Source of the DNA: a virus
DNA: 34,704 nt
IMG/VR virus record: IMGVR_UViG_3300025154_000275
Location: 1 to 34,704 of that record
Strand: one strand, 5' to 3'
The notes beneath the pieces were generated by a model. That model made no database searches. It was not told the DNA's origin and saw nothing but the letters and a program-made list of their open reading frames with translations. Position 1 is the stretch's first letter. Every line of letters starts with the position of its first letter. Both the position numbers and the translations under genes were made by a program. This document shows positions 1-8,900 of the stretch, piece after piece.

Positions 1-1
1 A

Positions 2-997
2 GGATATCAAAAACTTTTATCTACTTATTTTAATGTTACTGTAGATGAAGATGATAAACTTAGATGTAATCATAAAATAACTGGCACAGTTTCAGGACGT
101 ATTTCTACTGAAAAAACTTATCAAGGTTCAGGAACAAATCTGCAAAACCAGCCTTATATGTTTAAGTATTATCTTATTGCTGATGAAGATTGGATTATGT
201 GTGAATGTGATCTTGCAAAGGCTGAAGCTCATGTAGTTGCCTACCTAACTCAAGATGCTAACATGATCCAGTCATTTGAATCGGGAATAGATGTGCATAG
301 TTTTAATGCTAGCAAGATTTTTGGAATTCCGATTGAAGACGTTATTCATGAGGCTAAAACTAAGAAAGCAGATCAGAAATCAACCATGAGATATATGGGA
401 AAGAAGGTAGTTCATGCAAGCAATTACAGCATGGGTGCGCAGACTTTCTCAGACAATCTTGCTAAGGAAGAAATTTTTAAAAGTCAATCAGATTGTAAAC
501 GCTTACTTGATAATTATTCTGACCGATTTCCTGGCCTCAAACGCTGGCACAGATCAATCGAAGAAGAAGTACAGAAGAATCGAGTTCTATACAACTTGTT
601 TGGCCGACCTCGCAGATTCTTGGGTGAAATGAATGCAGCACTATTCAGAAATGCTTATAGCTACAAACCTCAATCAACAGTAGCTGAGTTGTTAAATCGT
701 GGAATGAATAAAGTAGTAAATGATCCCAGGCTTGGCAAAGATGGATTTGACATTCGCTGCATGACAACTGTTCATGACTCGTTTGTATTTAGGTTTCACA
801 AAAGCCAGATTCCAAATCTGCCTCAGATTCTTCTTATCATTAAAGATCATCTAACACATACGTTTACTTACAAAGGAAAGAGCTTTACCATTGGCTTGGA
901 TGCTAAGATTGGCACTCAATGGGCTGGTAATACGGCTGAAATTAGTAAGTTCACTCAGGAAGAATGTGATAAAGCTATTGAAAAGATAGGATTCTAA
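2..997 (+). CDS. Family A DNA polymerase, C-terminal part (5' end cut by window edge)
   Basis: Replicative phage DNA polymerase of the Pol I family. The frame is open from base 2, so the N-terminus lies outside the window; the first internal ATG (158) is not the real start. Numbering from base 2, the template-binding stretch begins at T27 and ends with NLQNQP (46-51). Motif A has D70 and E75 (DLAKAEAH). Motif B runs from R130 with K134, H138 and Y142. Motif C is VHDS (H258, D259). Both catalytic aspartates, D70 and D259, are present. Two positions differ from E. coli Pol I: the residue after the motif C aspartate is Ser rather than Glu, and the position aligning with Phe762 appears to be His. 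Whether the protein has its own exonuclease domain cannot be seen; a separate exonuclease is encoded at 2835. Confidence 0.93.
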   Translation, partial: GYQKLLSTYFNVTVDEDDKLRCNHKITGTVSGRISTEKTYQGSGTNLQNQPYMFKYYLIADEDWIMCECDLAKAEAHVVAYLTQDANMIQSFESGIDVHSFNASKIFGIPIEDVIHEAKTKKADQKSTMRYMGKKVVHASNYSMGAQTFSDNLAKEEIFKSQSDCKRLLDNYSDRFPGLKRWHRSIEEEVQKNRVLYNLFGRPRRFLGEMNAALFRNAYSYKPQSTVAELLNRGMNKVVNDPRLGKDGFDIRCMTTVHDSFVFRFHKSQIPNLPQILLIIKDHLTHTFTYKGKSFTIGLDAKIGTQWAGNTAEISKFTQEECDKAIEKIGF

Positions 998-998
998 T

Positions 999-1241
999 AT
1001 GAATACTTCTTATCAAGATAAATGGAACCGATTAAATAATCCAAAAACTATTGAGGACTATGGATTATCATTAACTGAAAAAGAGTTAAGAACTTTTCCA
1101 GAAGGAAGAATAATATTATTTGATATAAAAGTTAATCTGCGTAAAGAAAAACAACTAAATAATAAACTAAATAAACTAAAATTAAACATGCAACAAACAA
1201 TAGAAAATCTTATTATACAAGTCTTAAATTCAAATAAATAA
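999..1241 (+). CDS. Small hypothetical protein (80 aa)
   Basis: I do not recognise this protein. It starts one base after the polymerase stop codon, with AGGA in the end of the polymerase gene as a possible ribosome binding site. The sequence is Lys/Asn/Leu-rich, and the second half (about residues 45-78) reads as a charged amphipathic helix. It has no signal peptide, membrane segment or cysteine motif. Its position inside the replication operon suggests an early accessory protein, but nothing in the sequence gives a function. Confidence 0.6.
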   Translation: MNTSYQDKWNRLNNPKTIEDYGLSLTEKELRTFPEGRIILFDIKVNLRKEKQLNNKLNKLKLNMQQTIENLIIQVLNSNK

Positions 1242-1252
1242 GGAGTTTAATT

Positions 1253-1489
1253 ATGGAAAATAAAAACATTAATTCAGATAAAGAAACTAATTTATATGGA
1301 ATTTTAATTGTCCACATGGCTAGATGTTTTGATGCTGAACGTATGAAAGAAAACAATATAGTTTTTGTAGATCATTGGGCAAAAGATGAAAATATTTGGT
1401 ATATAATTTCACACCCTTCAGAAGAAGCGAGACAATATACATTGAGTATGCTTGAGGATAGAAAGGCAGCAAAAATAAAAAATCTTTAA
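1253..1489 (+). CDS. Small hypothetical protein (78 aa)
   Basis: I do not recognise this protein. The ATG is preceded by a strong Shine-Dalgarno sequence (AAGGAG, six bases upstream), which supports translation. The product is a small soluble mixed alpha/beta-type chain. The stretch around residues 20-25 (LIVHMARCF) is the most hydrophobic part, and the C-terminal third is a charged helix. It sits 11 bases after the preceding small gene. A 73-base gap containing two hairpins separates it from the following ATPase gene. Confidence 0.65.
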   Translation: MENKNINSDKETNLYGILIVHMARCFDAERMKENNIVFVDHWAKDENIWYIISHPSEEARQYTLSMLEDRKAAKIKNL

Positions 1490-1512
1490 TTTAAATATTA
1501 AGAGATAATAAA

Positions 1513-1578
1513 ATGGGAAAGCCCATTCAACAATCGTATGTTGCTATTCAAGGAACCTTTTCATGTCGAGGCAATTAG
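1513..1578 (+). promoter_or_regulatory. Leader with two hairpins and a 21-codon mini-ORF overlapping the ATPase start
   Basis: Between 1490 and the ATPase start at 1563 lie two short hairpins. One pairs ATGGG (1513-1517) with CCCAT (1522-1526); the other pairs CAACA (1528-1532) with TGTTG (1539-1543). A 21-codon open frame starts at the ATG inside the first hairpin and ends at TAG 1576-1578, overlapping the ATPase start in another frame. The ATPase Shine-Dalgarno (AAGGA, about 1550) lies inside the mini-ORF. This could be a translational control element, but both stems are only 5 bp. The mini-ORF has no good ribosome binding site, so it may be chance. Confidence 0.3.
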
Positions 1579-2834
1579 ATAATTGGTTATCACACTACAT
1601 GAAGTACACACAGCGAACAGAGCCACCAGAACTTTACCATCTTTGGAGCGGACTAACTGCAATAGCTTCTGCCTTACGAAGAAAGTGCTATTGTAACTGG
1701 GGAGCACTTCGTGGTTATGTTTATCCAAACTTATTCGTATCTCTTGTCGGTCCACCTGGAGGACGGAAAGGCACAGCCATGAAAATTGCAAAGAGCTTTG
1801 TACAGAAACTAGACGTTAATATCGGTGCAGATTCGTTAGGCTCTACCCAGGCGTTGTATAGAGAACTCATGGACAGCGAAGATACTTATGTCGACCATGC
1901 TGGATTAACTCGCAAACATAAGAGCGTATCAATCTGGTCAGAAGAATTTCAAGTCTTTCTGAACGACAGAGATCAAATGTTATTAGCCTCCCTGACTGAC
2001 CTATTCGATTGTGCAGATACTTGGAAGTATAAAACCCTAGCAAGAAAGACTGAAGACATATCTAATTGCTGGCTAACGCTCTTTGGTTGCATCACTCCTA
2101 GTCTTTTGCAATCTAAGCTAAGTCAAGACGCAGTTGGTGGTGGCCTGATCTCTCGAATCATTTTCGTAGTTGGTCAAGGCCCCAAGCAAAGAAGAGCCTT
2201 ACAGTTCTTGACTGAAGAGGAGGAAGATACACAAAAGAATTTAGAAAACGACCTTCAGGAAATTGCCAACCTATCCGGGCAGTTCACCCTAAGTAAGGAT
2301 TTTCTCAAAACTTATGTGCGTTGGTATGAACAAGACTATGACGAGTCTGGAGTGCCAAGCGAGCGATTCTTAGGCTATAATCATAGGCGGCCACTTCATT
2401 TGAATAAGGTCTGTATGTTGGTTTGTGCTGCCGAGTCTGATGACATGATCATTACGGCTGAACATTTCGAGCAAGCCTTGGCAATAATGCAAGCAACAGA
2501 ACTTGAAATGCCAAACGCTTTTTATGGACTTGGTTTATCCAGTCAAGCTAACATCTATGCCAAGATACTTTCATTCATTGATAGTCACGAATCTTTTGAA
2601 TGGACAGAACTGGTTAGGAACTTCCACCTGGATGTAGACAACATCCCTCAGCTACGTGGCTATGTTGAAATGGCTGAGCAATCTGGAATACTCAAAGCAG
2701 AGAATTCTGCTACAACTTGTATGTATACCACAATTCGTAAGAAACAAAAGCTTCGAGACCCAACATATCTTGACAGAACAATATTTAGGTTGATGGATAG
2801 AAATGTTATTAAAAATCAAATGGAGAAGAACTAA
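1563..2834 (+). CDS. DUF3987-like primase/helicase-type ATPase
   Basis: P-loop ATPase resembling the DUF3987 family of phage and mobile-element proteins that sit with primase or helicase functions. The N-terminal part (10-40, with PELYHLWSGL) matches the usual opening of such proteins. The Walker A-type loop is GPPGGRKGT (63-71), followed by a Walker B-like strand ending WSEEF (125-129). A conserved-looking sensor/arginine-finger region (CITPSLLQSK then GGGLISRI) spans about 176-199. The C-terminal 120 residues are probably helical and may form a winged-helix-like region. The length of 423 aa fits a complete ATPase without a fused primase domain. The start is supported by AAGGA eight bases upstream. 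Its place between polymerase and exonuclease supports a replication role; helicase activity is inferred. Confidence 0.82.
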   Translation: MSRQLDNWLSHYMKYTQRTEPPELYHLWSGLTAIASALRRKCYCNWGALRGYVYPNLFVSLVGPPGGRKGTAMKIAKSFVQKLDVNIGADSLGSTQALYRELMDSEDTYVDHAGLTRKHKSVSIWSEEFQVFLNDRDQMLLASLTDLFDCADTWKYKTLARKTEDISNCWLTLFGCITPSLLQSKLSQDAVGGGLISRIIFVVGQGPKQRRALQFLTEEEEDTQKNLENDLQEIANLSGQFTLSKDFLKTYVRWYEQDYDESGVPSERFLGYNHRRPLHLNKVCMLVCAAESDDMIITAEHFEQALAIMQATELEMPNAFYGLGLSSQANIYAKILSFIDSHESFEWTELVRNFHLDVDNIPQLRGYVEMAEQSGILKAENSATTCMYTTIRKKQKLRDPTYLDRTIFRLMDRNVIKNQMEKN

Positions 2835-3458
2835 ATGACACCAGCTACAAAAGTACTATTCTTTGACACAGAAACTTCAGATTTTATCAAAAAAGCTCTT
2901 TCTGCCAACGATCCCGAGCAGGCCTGGACAGTACAGATCGGTGCAATACTAACTTATGGTCAAAAAGATCTTCTTCAAATGAGTGTGATTATCCAATCCG
3001 ATGGAAGAAAAATGAATTATTATGCTCAAGAGGTTCATGGTATTTCAACAGAGCAAGCAGATGCTGATGGAATTCCTGAGTTTATAATTGCTGAGCAGTT
3101 TGGACTAATGCTTCGACAGGCTGATCTTATAGTATGTCATAATAAAGATTTTGATTGGAATTACGTTTACCAGATGATGGAACGCAACTTAGATACTTTA
3201 TCAGATTTTGCAAGATCTGCATTCTATCTTGATACTCCTAGTTATTGCACTATGAAAGATAAAGCAGTCGTCAATATGTGTGGTCTAAAGAACAAGGCTG
3301 GCAAACCAAAATGGCCAAAGCTAACCGAGTTGCATGAGCACTTATTTGGTGAATGTTTCGATGGCGCTCATGACGCATATGCAGATATCAGCGCAACTAA
3401 GAGATGCTTTTTTGAGTTGGTGAATAGAGGAATCGTTATACCGAACCTAGAGGGTTAA
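2835..3458 (+). CDS. DnaQ-like 3'-5' exonuclease (DEDDh)
   Basis: Exonuclease of the DEDD superfamily, H subtype. Exo I is D11-x-E13 in FFDTET, Exo II is H102-N103...D107 in CHNKDFDWNY, and Exo III is H179-D180...D184 in HDAYAD. All catalytic acidic residues and the general-base histidine are present, and 207 aa is a normal length for a stand-alone domain. The ATG follows the ATPase stop codon directly, with GGAG about 10 bases upstream, so the two genes are coupled. Likely roles are proofreading in trans for the phage polymerase or degradation of nucleic acid; the sequence does not decide between them. Confidence 0.9.
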   Translation: MTPATKVLFFDTETSDFIKKALSANDPEQAWTVQIGAILTYGQKDLLQMSVIIQSDGRKMNYYAQEVHGISTEQADADGIPEFIIAEQFGLMLRQADLIVCHNKDFDWNYVYQMMERNLDTLSDFARSAFYLDTPSYCTMKDKAVVNMCGLKNKAGKPKWPKLTELHEHLFGECFDGAHDAYADISATKRCFFELVNRGIVIPNLEG

Positions 3459-3459
3459 T

Positions 3460-3795
3460 ATGAAATGTAATAATTGCAATGATACTGGGGAAATAAAATA
3501 TTATTATGATGCAGGTGATCATTTTGGTGCAGGTACTTCTCCATTTAGTGAATGGATTTATGAACCCTGTCCTGATTGTACTAAGAATAATAAAATTATC
3601 AAAACTAAGGAAAAAAACGTTTGCATGAATAAGATGGTAATGTTATCTTACCTTAGAAACCCTTATGGTATTGATGAACTTGAATTACGTACAGCAAGAT
3701 TGCAAGCTGCTACTGAACTTGAAAGACTTTATAAGATTGAAAAAGGCTTGAAAGACCTTATAGCAAAAAGAGAAAAACATAATAATGGAGTTTAA
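3460..3795 (+). CDS. Small zinc-finger protein (111 aa)
   Basis: The N-terminus carries paired CxxC motifs, C3/C6 and C37/C40. The spacing and the CNDTGEI context resemble the zinc-binding repeats of DnaJ-type proteins and many small phage proteins. The C-terminal half (about 65-108) is a long charged helix that could form a coiled coil. The gene starts one base after the exonuclease stop. Zinc binding is a good guess from the cysteines; the partner (nucleic acid or protein) is unknown. Confidence 0.72.
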   Translation: MKCNNCNDTGEIKYYYDAGDHFGAGTSPFSEWIYEPCPDCTKNNKIIKTKEKNVCMNKMVMLSYLRNPYGIDELELRTARLQAATELERLYKIEKGLKDLIAKREKHNNGV

Positions 3796-3797
3796 CT

Positions 3798-4130
3798 ATG
3801 CAAATTGATCCTTGCCCATCAGAAGAAGATTATGATTCTGGGCCTTCATTACGTGCAGCTGAATGGCAAAGCTTTGCTACTAGAGTATTCAATCATATTG
3901 AAATCTACACAGTGCCACAATATGGTGATAAAGGCCACGATCAATGCTCAGAGTTTAGCGAATCTGACTTTATCACCCAGATGAAAAAGTACCTAAATCG
4001 TTATGGAAAGAACTCTCGGGAAGGCCAACAGAGGCTTGACCTACTAAAGATTGCACATTATGCAGGGATGCTTTATACAAAGCTAGCTGAAGAAACCCAA
4101 GAGATTGATAAAATAATCATGCATGAATAA
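3798..4130 (+). CDS. Hypothetical protein with conserved-looking helical C-terminus (110 aa)
   Basis: I do not assign a function. The chain has an acidic N-terminus, then a segment around residues 38-50 (YTVPQYGDKG), then a helical part about 60-95 containing YGKNSREGQQ and LLKIAHYAGM. I have an impression of similar sequences in other phages, usually unannotated, but this is unverified. It starts two bases after the zinc-finger gene, with AATGGAG as a possible ribosome binding site. Its place between replication genes and thyX suggests an early, possibly nucleotide-related accessory protein. Confidence 0.68.
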   Translation: MQIDPCPSEEDYDSGPSLRAAEWQSFATRVFNHIEIYTVPQYGDKGHDQCSEFSESDFITQMKKYLNRYGKNSREGQQRLDLLKIAHYAGMLYTKLAEETQEIDKIIMHE

Positions 4131-4138
4131 GGATATTT

Positions 4139-4336
4139 ATGGAAATCCAAAAATTCATAATCACTATTCAGTGGGGAAAAGGTATGCATTATGTTGCATC
4201 TACTTGTGATACTGAAAAACGAGCAGCAGAGTTAGTTGCTTTTCATACTGGAAGATGTGATAAATTAAAACTTAAAACCAGACGCGGAGCTAAAGCAACT
4301 GTTCGATCCTGGCAATTAGTAACAGAGTCTAAGTGA
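4139..4336 (+). CDS. Small basic hypothetical protein (65 aa)
   Basis: Unrecognised protein with a good Shine-Dalgarno (AAGGAT) six bases before the ATG. The C-terminal half is rich in Lys and Arg (residues 43-56, with KLKTRRGAK), and the N-terminal half alternates hydrophobic residues like beta strands. A small nucleic-acid-binding protein is possible. Its stop codon overlaps the GTG start of the next gene. Confidence 0.6.
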   Translation: MEIQKFIITIQWGKGMHYVASTCDTEKRAAELVAFHTGRCDKLKLKTRRGAKATVRSWQLVTESK

Positions 4337-4569
4337 ATAAATTTATGAAGAAACTAACTGAACTAGATCTACAAAATGCTTTAGATGAATGCGAATTATT
4401 ACAGTTCAAATCTCATGGAGATTGGCTGGCTGGCATGGCTAAGAGATTAAATGCAACTCTTGGACTTACAACGGAGAAGAAAATTGTCAAAAGTTTTCCT
4501 GTGCGGGCAAAACAAACTGTGATTAAAACTGGCAATTCTGTTGAACCAGAAGTTCCATGCAAAACCTGA
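4333..4569 (+). CDS. Small hypothetical protein (78 aa), probable GTG start
   Basis: Unrecognised protein. The first possible start is GTG 4333, which overlaps the stop of the preceding gene (GTGA) and fits translational coupling; an ATG at 4345 would remove four residues. The first 50 residues look helical and the last 25 look extended and basic. No known motif is visible. Confidence 0.55.
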   Translation: MNKFMKKLTELDLQNALDECELLQFKSHGDWLAGMAKRLNATLGLTTEKKIVKSFPVRAKQTVIKTGNSVEPEVPCKT

Positions 4570-4599
4570 AGTGATTAACTACACCTGGAGGGTGTAACA

Positions 4600-4794
4600 A
4601 TGCCAATGACGTTCAAATCTAAAGTGTTGCAAAAACTCCAAACTTATTTACTTTCTCGGGAAGCAGAACCAGTTAGAGATGCAGCCAATGTAATAATTCC
4701 TAATGGAGTTACAGCAGCAGCAACCATACAGGCAATTAAAGATTGTATTAAAATAGTGGAGGCTTGTAATAATGAGATTAATTATAACGATTGA
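4600..4794 (+). CDS. Small hypothetical protein (64 aa)
   Basis: Unrecognised protein preceded by GGAGG about eight bases before the ATG, one of the best ribosome binding sites in this operon. The chain is mostly helical and slightly basic at its N-terminus. The end overlaps the next gene by 23 bases in another frame, which is common among small phage early genes. Confidence 0.6.
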   Translation: MPMTFKSKVLQKLQTYLLSREAEPVRDAANVIIPNGVTAAATIQAIKDCIKIVEACNNEINYND

Positions 4795-5047
4795 ATCAAA
4801 TGATAAAGGCTTAAACTGTTCTGCAACGGTTGATGGAATGGATGCTTTTAATCATGTAGAAGCCAACACTTTTGCTGTAGGTGCTTTAGAAATAGCAAAA
4901 GCATCTTTACTTGCTCGTCGATGGGGTGTGGAGATTGGCATGCCTTTAGTTGATCCGCCTGAAGATGTACTGAAAGAAGAAATTGATCCCAGAGAAGATT
5001 TGCATAATGATTTGATAGCAGCATTAGCTCATGAGGATGGAGAATGA
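4772..5047 (+). CDS. Small acidic hypothetical protein (91 aa)
   Basis: Unrecognised protein with GGAGG about ten bases before its ATG, inside the preceding gene. The N-terminal half looks like beta strands; a helix follows at about 36-52 and the C-terminal third is acidic. Its end overlaps the region of possible thyX starts, so the two genes are probably translationally coupled. Confidence 0.6.
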   Translation: MRLIITIESNDKGLNCSATVDGMDAFNHVEANTFAVGALEIAKASLLARRWGVEIGMPLVDPPEDVLKEEIDPREDLHNDLIAALAHEDGE

Positions 5048-5051
5048 GAAT

Positions 5052-5909
5052 ATGAAAATAATCAAACCAAGCATTCAATTTTATGGGGCAGTCCCAACTG
5101 AATACAATGCCGCTCTTAAGTTCATCGAGATGGCAGGCAGAACATGCTATAAGTCAGAAGACAAGATAACTGAAGATAGTGCAGAAGGATTCGTTCGGAA
5201 GTTGATCAAGGCTGGTCATCTGGCTATGGTTGAGCACTCGAATTTTGTGGTGCGAACAACATTTGCAAGACTTCATTTAGACATAAAAAAGGTTATTGGT
5301 AAGTATCTTAACTCCAAAGAAGTTAATGGCAATTTATTTGTAGGTGGAAATCTCACTGCTTGGGAACAAACTTGGTCTTACTATGATAGTGTATTTAAAC
5401 CTTTCACGAAAGTCTATGGAGACTTATTTGGTTTTGGAAAAGAGGCAATGAGAGAGTATCCAGATGATTGGACCATCTGCCTTCATGACAAAATTCCCAA
5501 AGAACTCCACCGCTACGCAGCAAAATTCATCTGTGATCGCGGGGTCAGTCATGAGTTGGTACGTCACAGACCATGCAGCTTTGCACAGGAATCAACCAGG
5601 TATGTGAATTATGCTGGCAAGGATATGGAGTTTATTGAACCGGATGGTTATGAGAGCTGGAGCATCCCTAACAAAAATAACTTTAAAGAGTCCTGTGAAC
5701 AGACACAATTCCATTATAATACAATGATTCACGACGGACTCAAGCCCCAACAAGCCCGAGCCGTCCTGCCCAATGCCCTGAAGACCGAGATAGTAGTTAC
5801 GGCAGATGCAGCAGAATGGTCGCATATCAGAAAACTGCGAACAGCTAAGTCAGCTCATCCCGATATGCAACGAGTAATGAATATGATGCCTTGGGAAGAG
5901 TTCTTATAA
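5052..5909 (+). CDS. thyX: Flavin-dependent thymidylate synthase ThyX
   Basis: Makes dTMP from dUMP using FAD, NADPH and methylenetetrahydrofolate. The diagnostic RHR(x)7S motif is complete at R171-H172-R173 through S181 (numbering from the chosen start). Other family features include H62 in a MVEHSNF segment and the C-terminal stretch with NALKTEIVVTA and an Arg/Lys-rich helix. The length of 285 aa is normal or slightly long for ThyX. I chose the ATG at 5052 because GGAG lies about nine bases upstream; in-frame ATGs at 5031 and 5037 have no such signal and would add up to seven residues. It is the last gene of the plus-strand operon. A phage ThyX supplies thymidine nucleotides for replication. 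Confidence 0.95.
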   Translation: MKIIKPSIQFYGAVPTEYNAALKFIEMAGRTCYKSEDKITEDSAEGFVRKLIKAGHLAMVEHSNFVVRTTFARLHLDIKKVIGKYLNSKEVNGNLFVGGNLTAWEQTWSYYDSVFKPFTKVYGDLFGFGKEAMREYPDDWTICLHDKIPKELHRYAAKFICDRGVSHELVRHRPCSFAQESTRYVNYAGKDMEFIEPDGYESWSIPNKNNFKESCEQTQFHYNTMIHDGLKPQQARAVLPNALKTEIVVTADAAEWSHIRKLRTAKSAHPDMQRVMNMMPWEEFL

Positions 5910-5910
5910 A

Positions 5911-5959
5911 ACAAAAGCCAGAACCTACGATAACTTGTAAGTTCTGGCAATCTTTTTAT
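5911..5959. terminator. Bidirectional terminator between convergent operons
   Basis: The perfect 8-bp arms GCCAGAAC (5917-5924) and GTTCTGGC (5941-5948) extend inward, after one mismatch, by TAC/GTA. A T-rich tract (AATCTTTTTATT) follows on the plus strand. On the minus strand the base after the stem is preceded by ACAAAA, which gives a short U run in that transcript. It sits exactly between the end of thyX and the end of the minus-strand giant gene, where a two-way intrinsic terminator is expected. Confidence 0.85.
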
Positions 5960-8900
5960 TGCACCGTACCTGTAACCTCAAAATATCTTTTCAATATCAT
6001 CTCCCGTTGCTGTTGCAACTGTCCAAGCCTTTCCCGAACATTTGTTGTCTGATCAATCTTTTTCAACTTATTAATTACTGCCTGGTTCCGATTGAGGGCA
6101 GATTGAAAATTTTCATGCAATTTCATTTGCTTGAATCCATCCAGGTTTGAATTCAAGAAAGTTCGCTTGTCTTCCGAGTTTTCAAGCTGCTTCTTGAAGA
6201 TGTCTACTTCCTTGCTGACCTTACCAAACTCTTGTTCATTGCTACTCTTCTTATAGTCTTCTCCACGACCGTAGTGCCAATAATAGAGCTTACCACCAAT
6301 TGGGATTGATTCAACAATTCTGGCATGATCAAAATCAATTGTATCTCCCGTAATGTAAGATCCATACAATTGGTTAAGATCCTTACTGATGGAGTTTACA
6401 AACCTGAAGGGAGGCAAGATCTGTCCGATTAATCCAGATCCTAAACCTTCCCTAGTAGTTTGCATCCTTACATACTTTGATGCTCCGCCCATGGTTAAGA
6501 AGTTTTCAATCACGTGATCTTCAAACTTAGTTTCTTTACCCAACATCCAGTCTTTAAGTTCATCCGCGCCTGCATTAGCAAGTGTAAGCAAACTTACCAG
6601 CTTTATCATGTTACCAATTCCTTCAATAACCTGATCCCGTTCGCCAGTCTTAATTTTGTGCCAGGCTTCATTTCTGAAAACATCAAACTGCTTTAGTGTA
6701 TATGTCTTGAGCATATAAAACACTCGACCATTTCCACTCTTGAGATATTGCTCTGACATTTCAGAAAGCGCTACAGGTTGAAAATCCAACAACCGATGAT
6801 AAAGTAACATCTTTACATTGTCTGTTGGATTATTTGCAAGCAAATCATTTATTACACTTTCCGACTGTGTTCCAAAAATAGGCTTGATTTGCTTTAACAG
6901 TTCTGTTCTTCCCGCTTCTGTGCTGGCCATAGCTTTGTAGGTGCTAAACGCATTGTTAATCAATGTTTCCTTGCCGATAGAGTCAATTCTTTCAAGCCCA
7001 ACTTTTTTGAATACCCAACTTACTGCATTCCCCAACGTAGTTCCGTCTGCAAACTCCTGAGCAATCCTTTCAATCCCGAGATCTTCCTTAGTTATTTCAG
7101 ACTTCTTAGTTATGGCTTTACCAACATTCTTAATTGTATCAGCCAGGCCACGTGGTGTCCATACCTTGCCTACATACATCGCCCAAGCAAGATCTCCAAT
7201 CTGAGTCAGCGCTGATATTGGCGATCCCATCACGTCGATGTATGACATATTTTTATAGGCATTAACTATTCCTGTAGCTCCATGTTCGTGGAACCTAGCA
7301 TCAAGAATATCTCTAACTACTTTTTCATCATCTGCTTGGATTCGACCAGACATTCGTAGGTCATTAATATATGTTCCAATATTCTCAGTGTAATCTCTTT
7401 GCAGTTTGTACTTATCCAATTCTTGCTCAATCCTAATTAGGTCGCCAGAAACATCTTCTATGCGTGCAGCATTATTAGCTTTTTCATAATCTGTGAGCAT
7501 TACCTGCTTTCGTTTCTTCTCAGCCTTTAGGGTTGCTATTCTTTCTGGAACCTTACCAAAGAAACGTCTTGCTTCTATTTTCTTAGTCATACTATAGATG
7601 TATTGCATCAATGCTGCATCACTATCCATGTAGAACTTATTCAATTCTGGTGGAACAGTTTCATATTGCCTGGCTTGAATATTGCCTGGGCCACCAATAC
7701 CTAGGTTCCTGCCAAGTATTGTGTTGCTCGCAATATCTGCTGCCTGTTCAGGATACTCAATTTCAAACTTTTCAACTGTCATACCCAGTTTGTCTGCATA
7801 AACTTTGATTGCATCAGTAATAACTGGTCGTTGAGAAATTCCTTTAGTTGCCTGTAAGAAGCCTTCTTGATCCTTAATTATGCGAGGCCAGTATTCTTCA
7901 ATAAAACCTACATCATAACCAACATCAATTGCATCCTGCCTAATCTGATCCAAGACTGTTCGTAACTTTTCTTGATCAGCAGTCATGTTATATTTTGCTG
8001 CAATCTCTTTTATCTTCCCTTCGTCTGAGTTTCTCCTAGCTGCATCCCAAACAAATTTGTCTTGCGGACTCATTTGCTTAGTCTTTTCCAGCAATGGGTG
8101 AGCAATTCTTAAGGCAGTTACAATCTTTTGTGCCGTCCGAAAATCGAGGTTTCTAATCTCTGCACGAAGCATCGGATCTACATTTTTTAACCTGGTTGAT
8201 ATAGACCCCAATCCCTTGTCAATGAGTTGCTTAATTTCATGTCCGCGCATACGAAGCGTCTGTCCGATTGTACGAACCAAACTATTTCGTTCGCTGTACA
8301 TTTGGTGATAAACATCATCGCTAATCTTCTGAACTGGGGCTTCACGAACCTCGAACATTGGCATACCTTCACGAAGTGCCTCAGCTTGACGCTCATAAAT
8401 CTTTCCACTTTCTACTTCACGAGCCAACCCTGAGACTGTTTGCTTACCAAAGCTGAACAATTGCTGAAAGAAGTCTATTACTCGCTGAATCACTTTACCA
8501 AACGCAGTGTTTCTGTATTCAGCTCTGTTGACCATGATTTGAGCAAACATGTTCGCACGATTCTCAACCATTCGTTGCTTAGGGTCTTTATGAGTACTAA
8601 GAGCAAAATCAAGCTTGCCTGCCTTTCTCAGTTTATTAAACTCCTTATTCAACGCGCTGTCATCTGCTTCTGTAATCAAACCCAAGTTGTCAAGAACATG
8701 CTTGTTTTCATGCCAAAGAGTCTTATTGTCTGCAAAGTTTTCATCAAGAAGAATTTCATTCTCTACTGTGATGCCAAGGATCTTGCCTGTCTTTGACATC
8801 TGGCCCGTTTCAATTGCTAACTTAACAAGGCCTTGACCAGCACCTTGAATGCTATTAATTGTTAAGCCTTGGCCATTTTTGAACTGTACAGATACTGAAC

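Noticed and set aside
2-997. Polymerase as a marker of 2-aminoadenine (DpoZ-type) DNA
   Set aside because: Some base-modified phages use a distinct family A polymerase, but no purZ or related gene is present in the window, and motif C alone is not evidence.
5031-5051. Longer ThyX start at 5031
   Set aside because: No Shine-Dalgarno lies before 5031 or 5037; GGAG is placed for the ATG at 5052.
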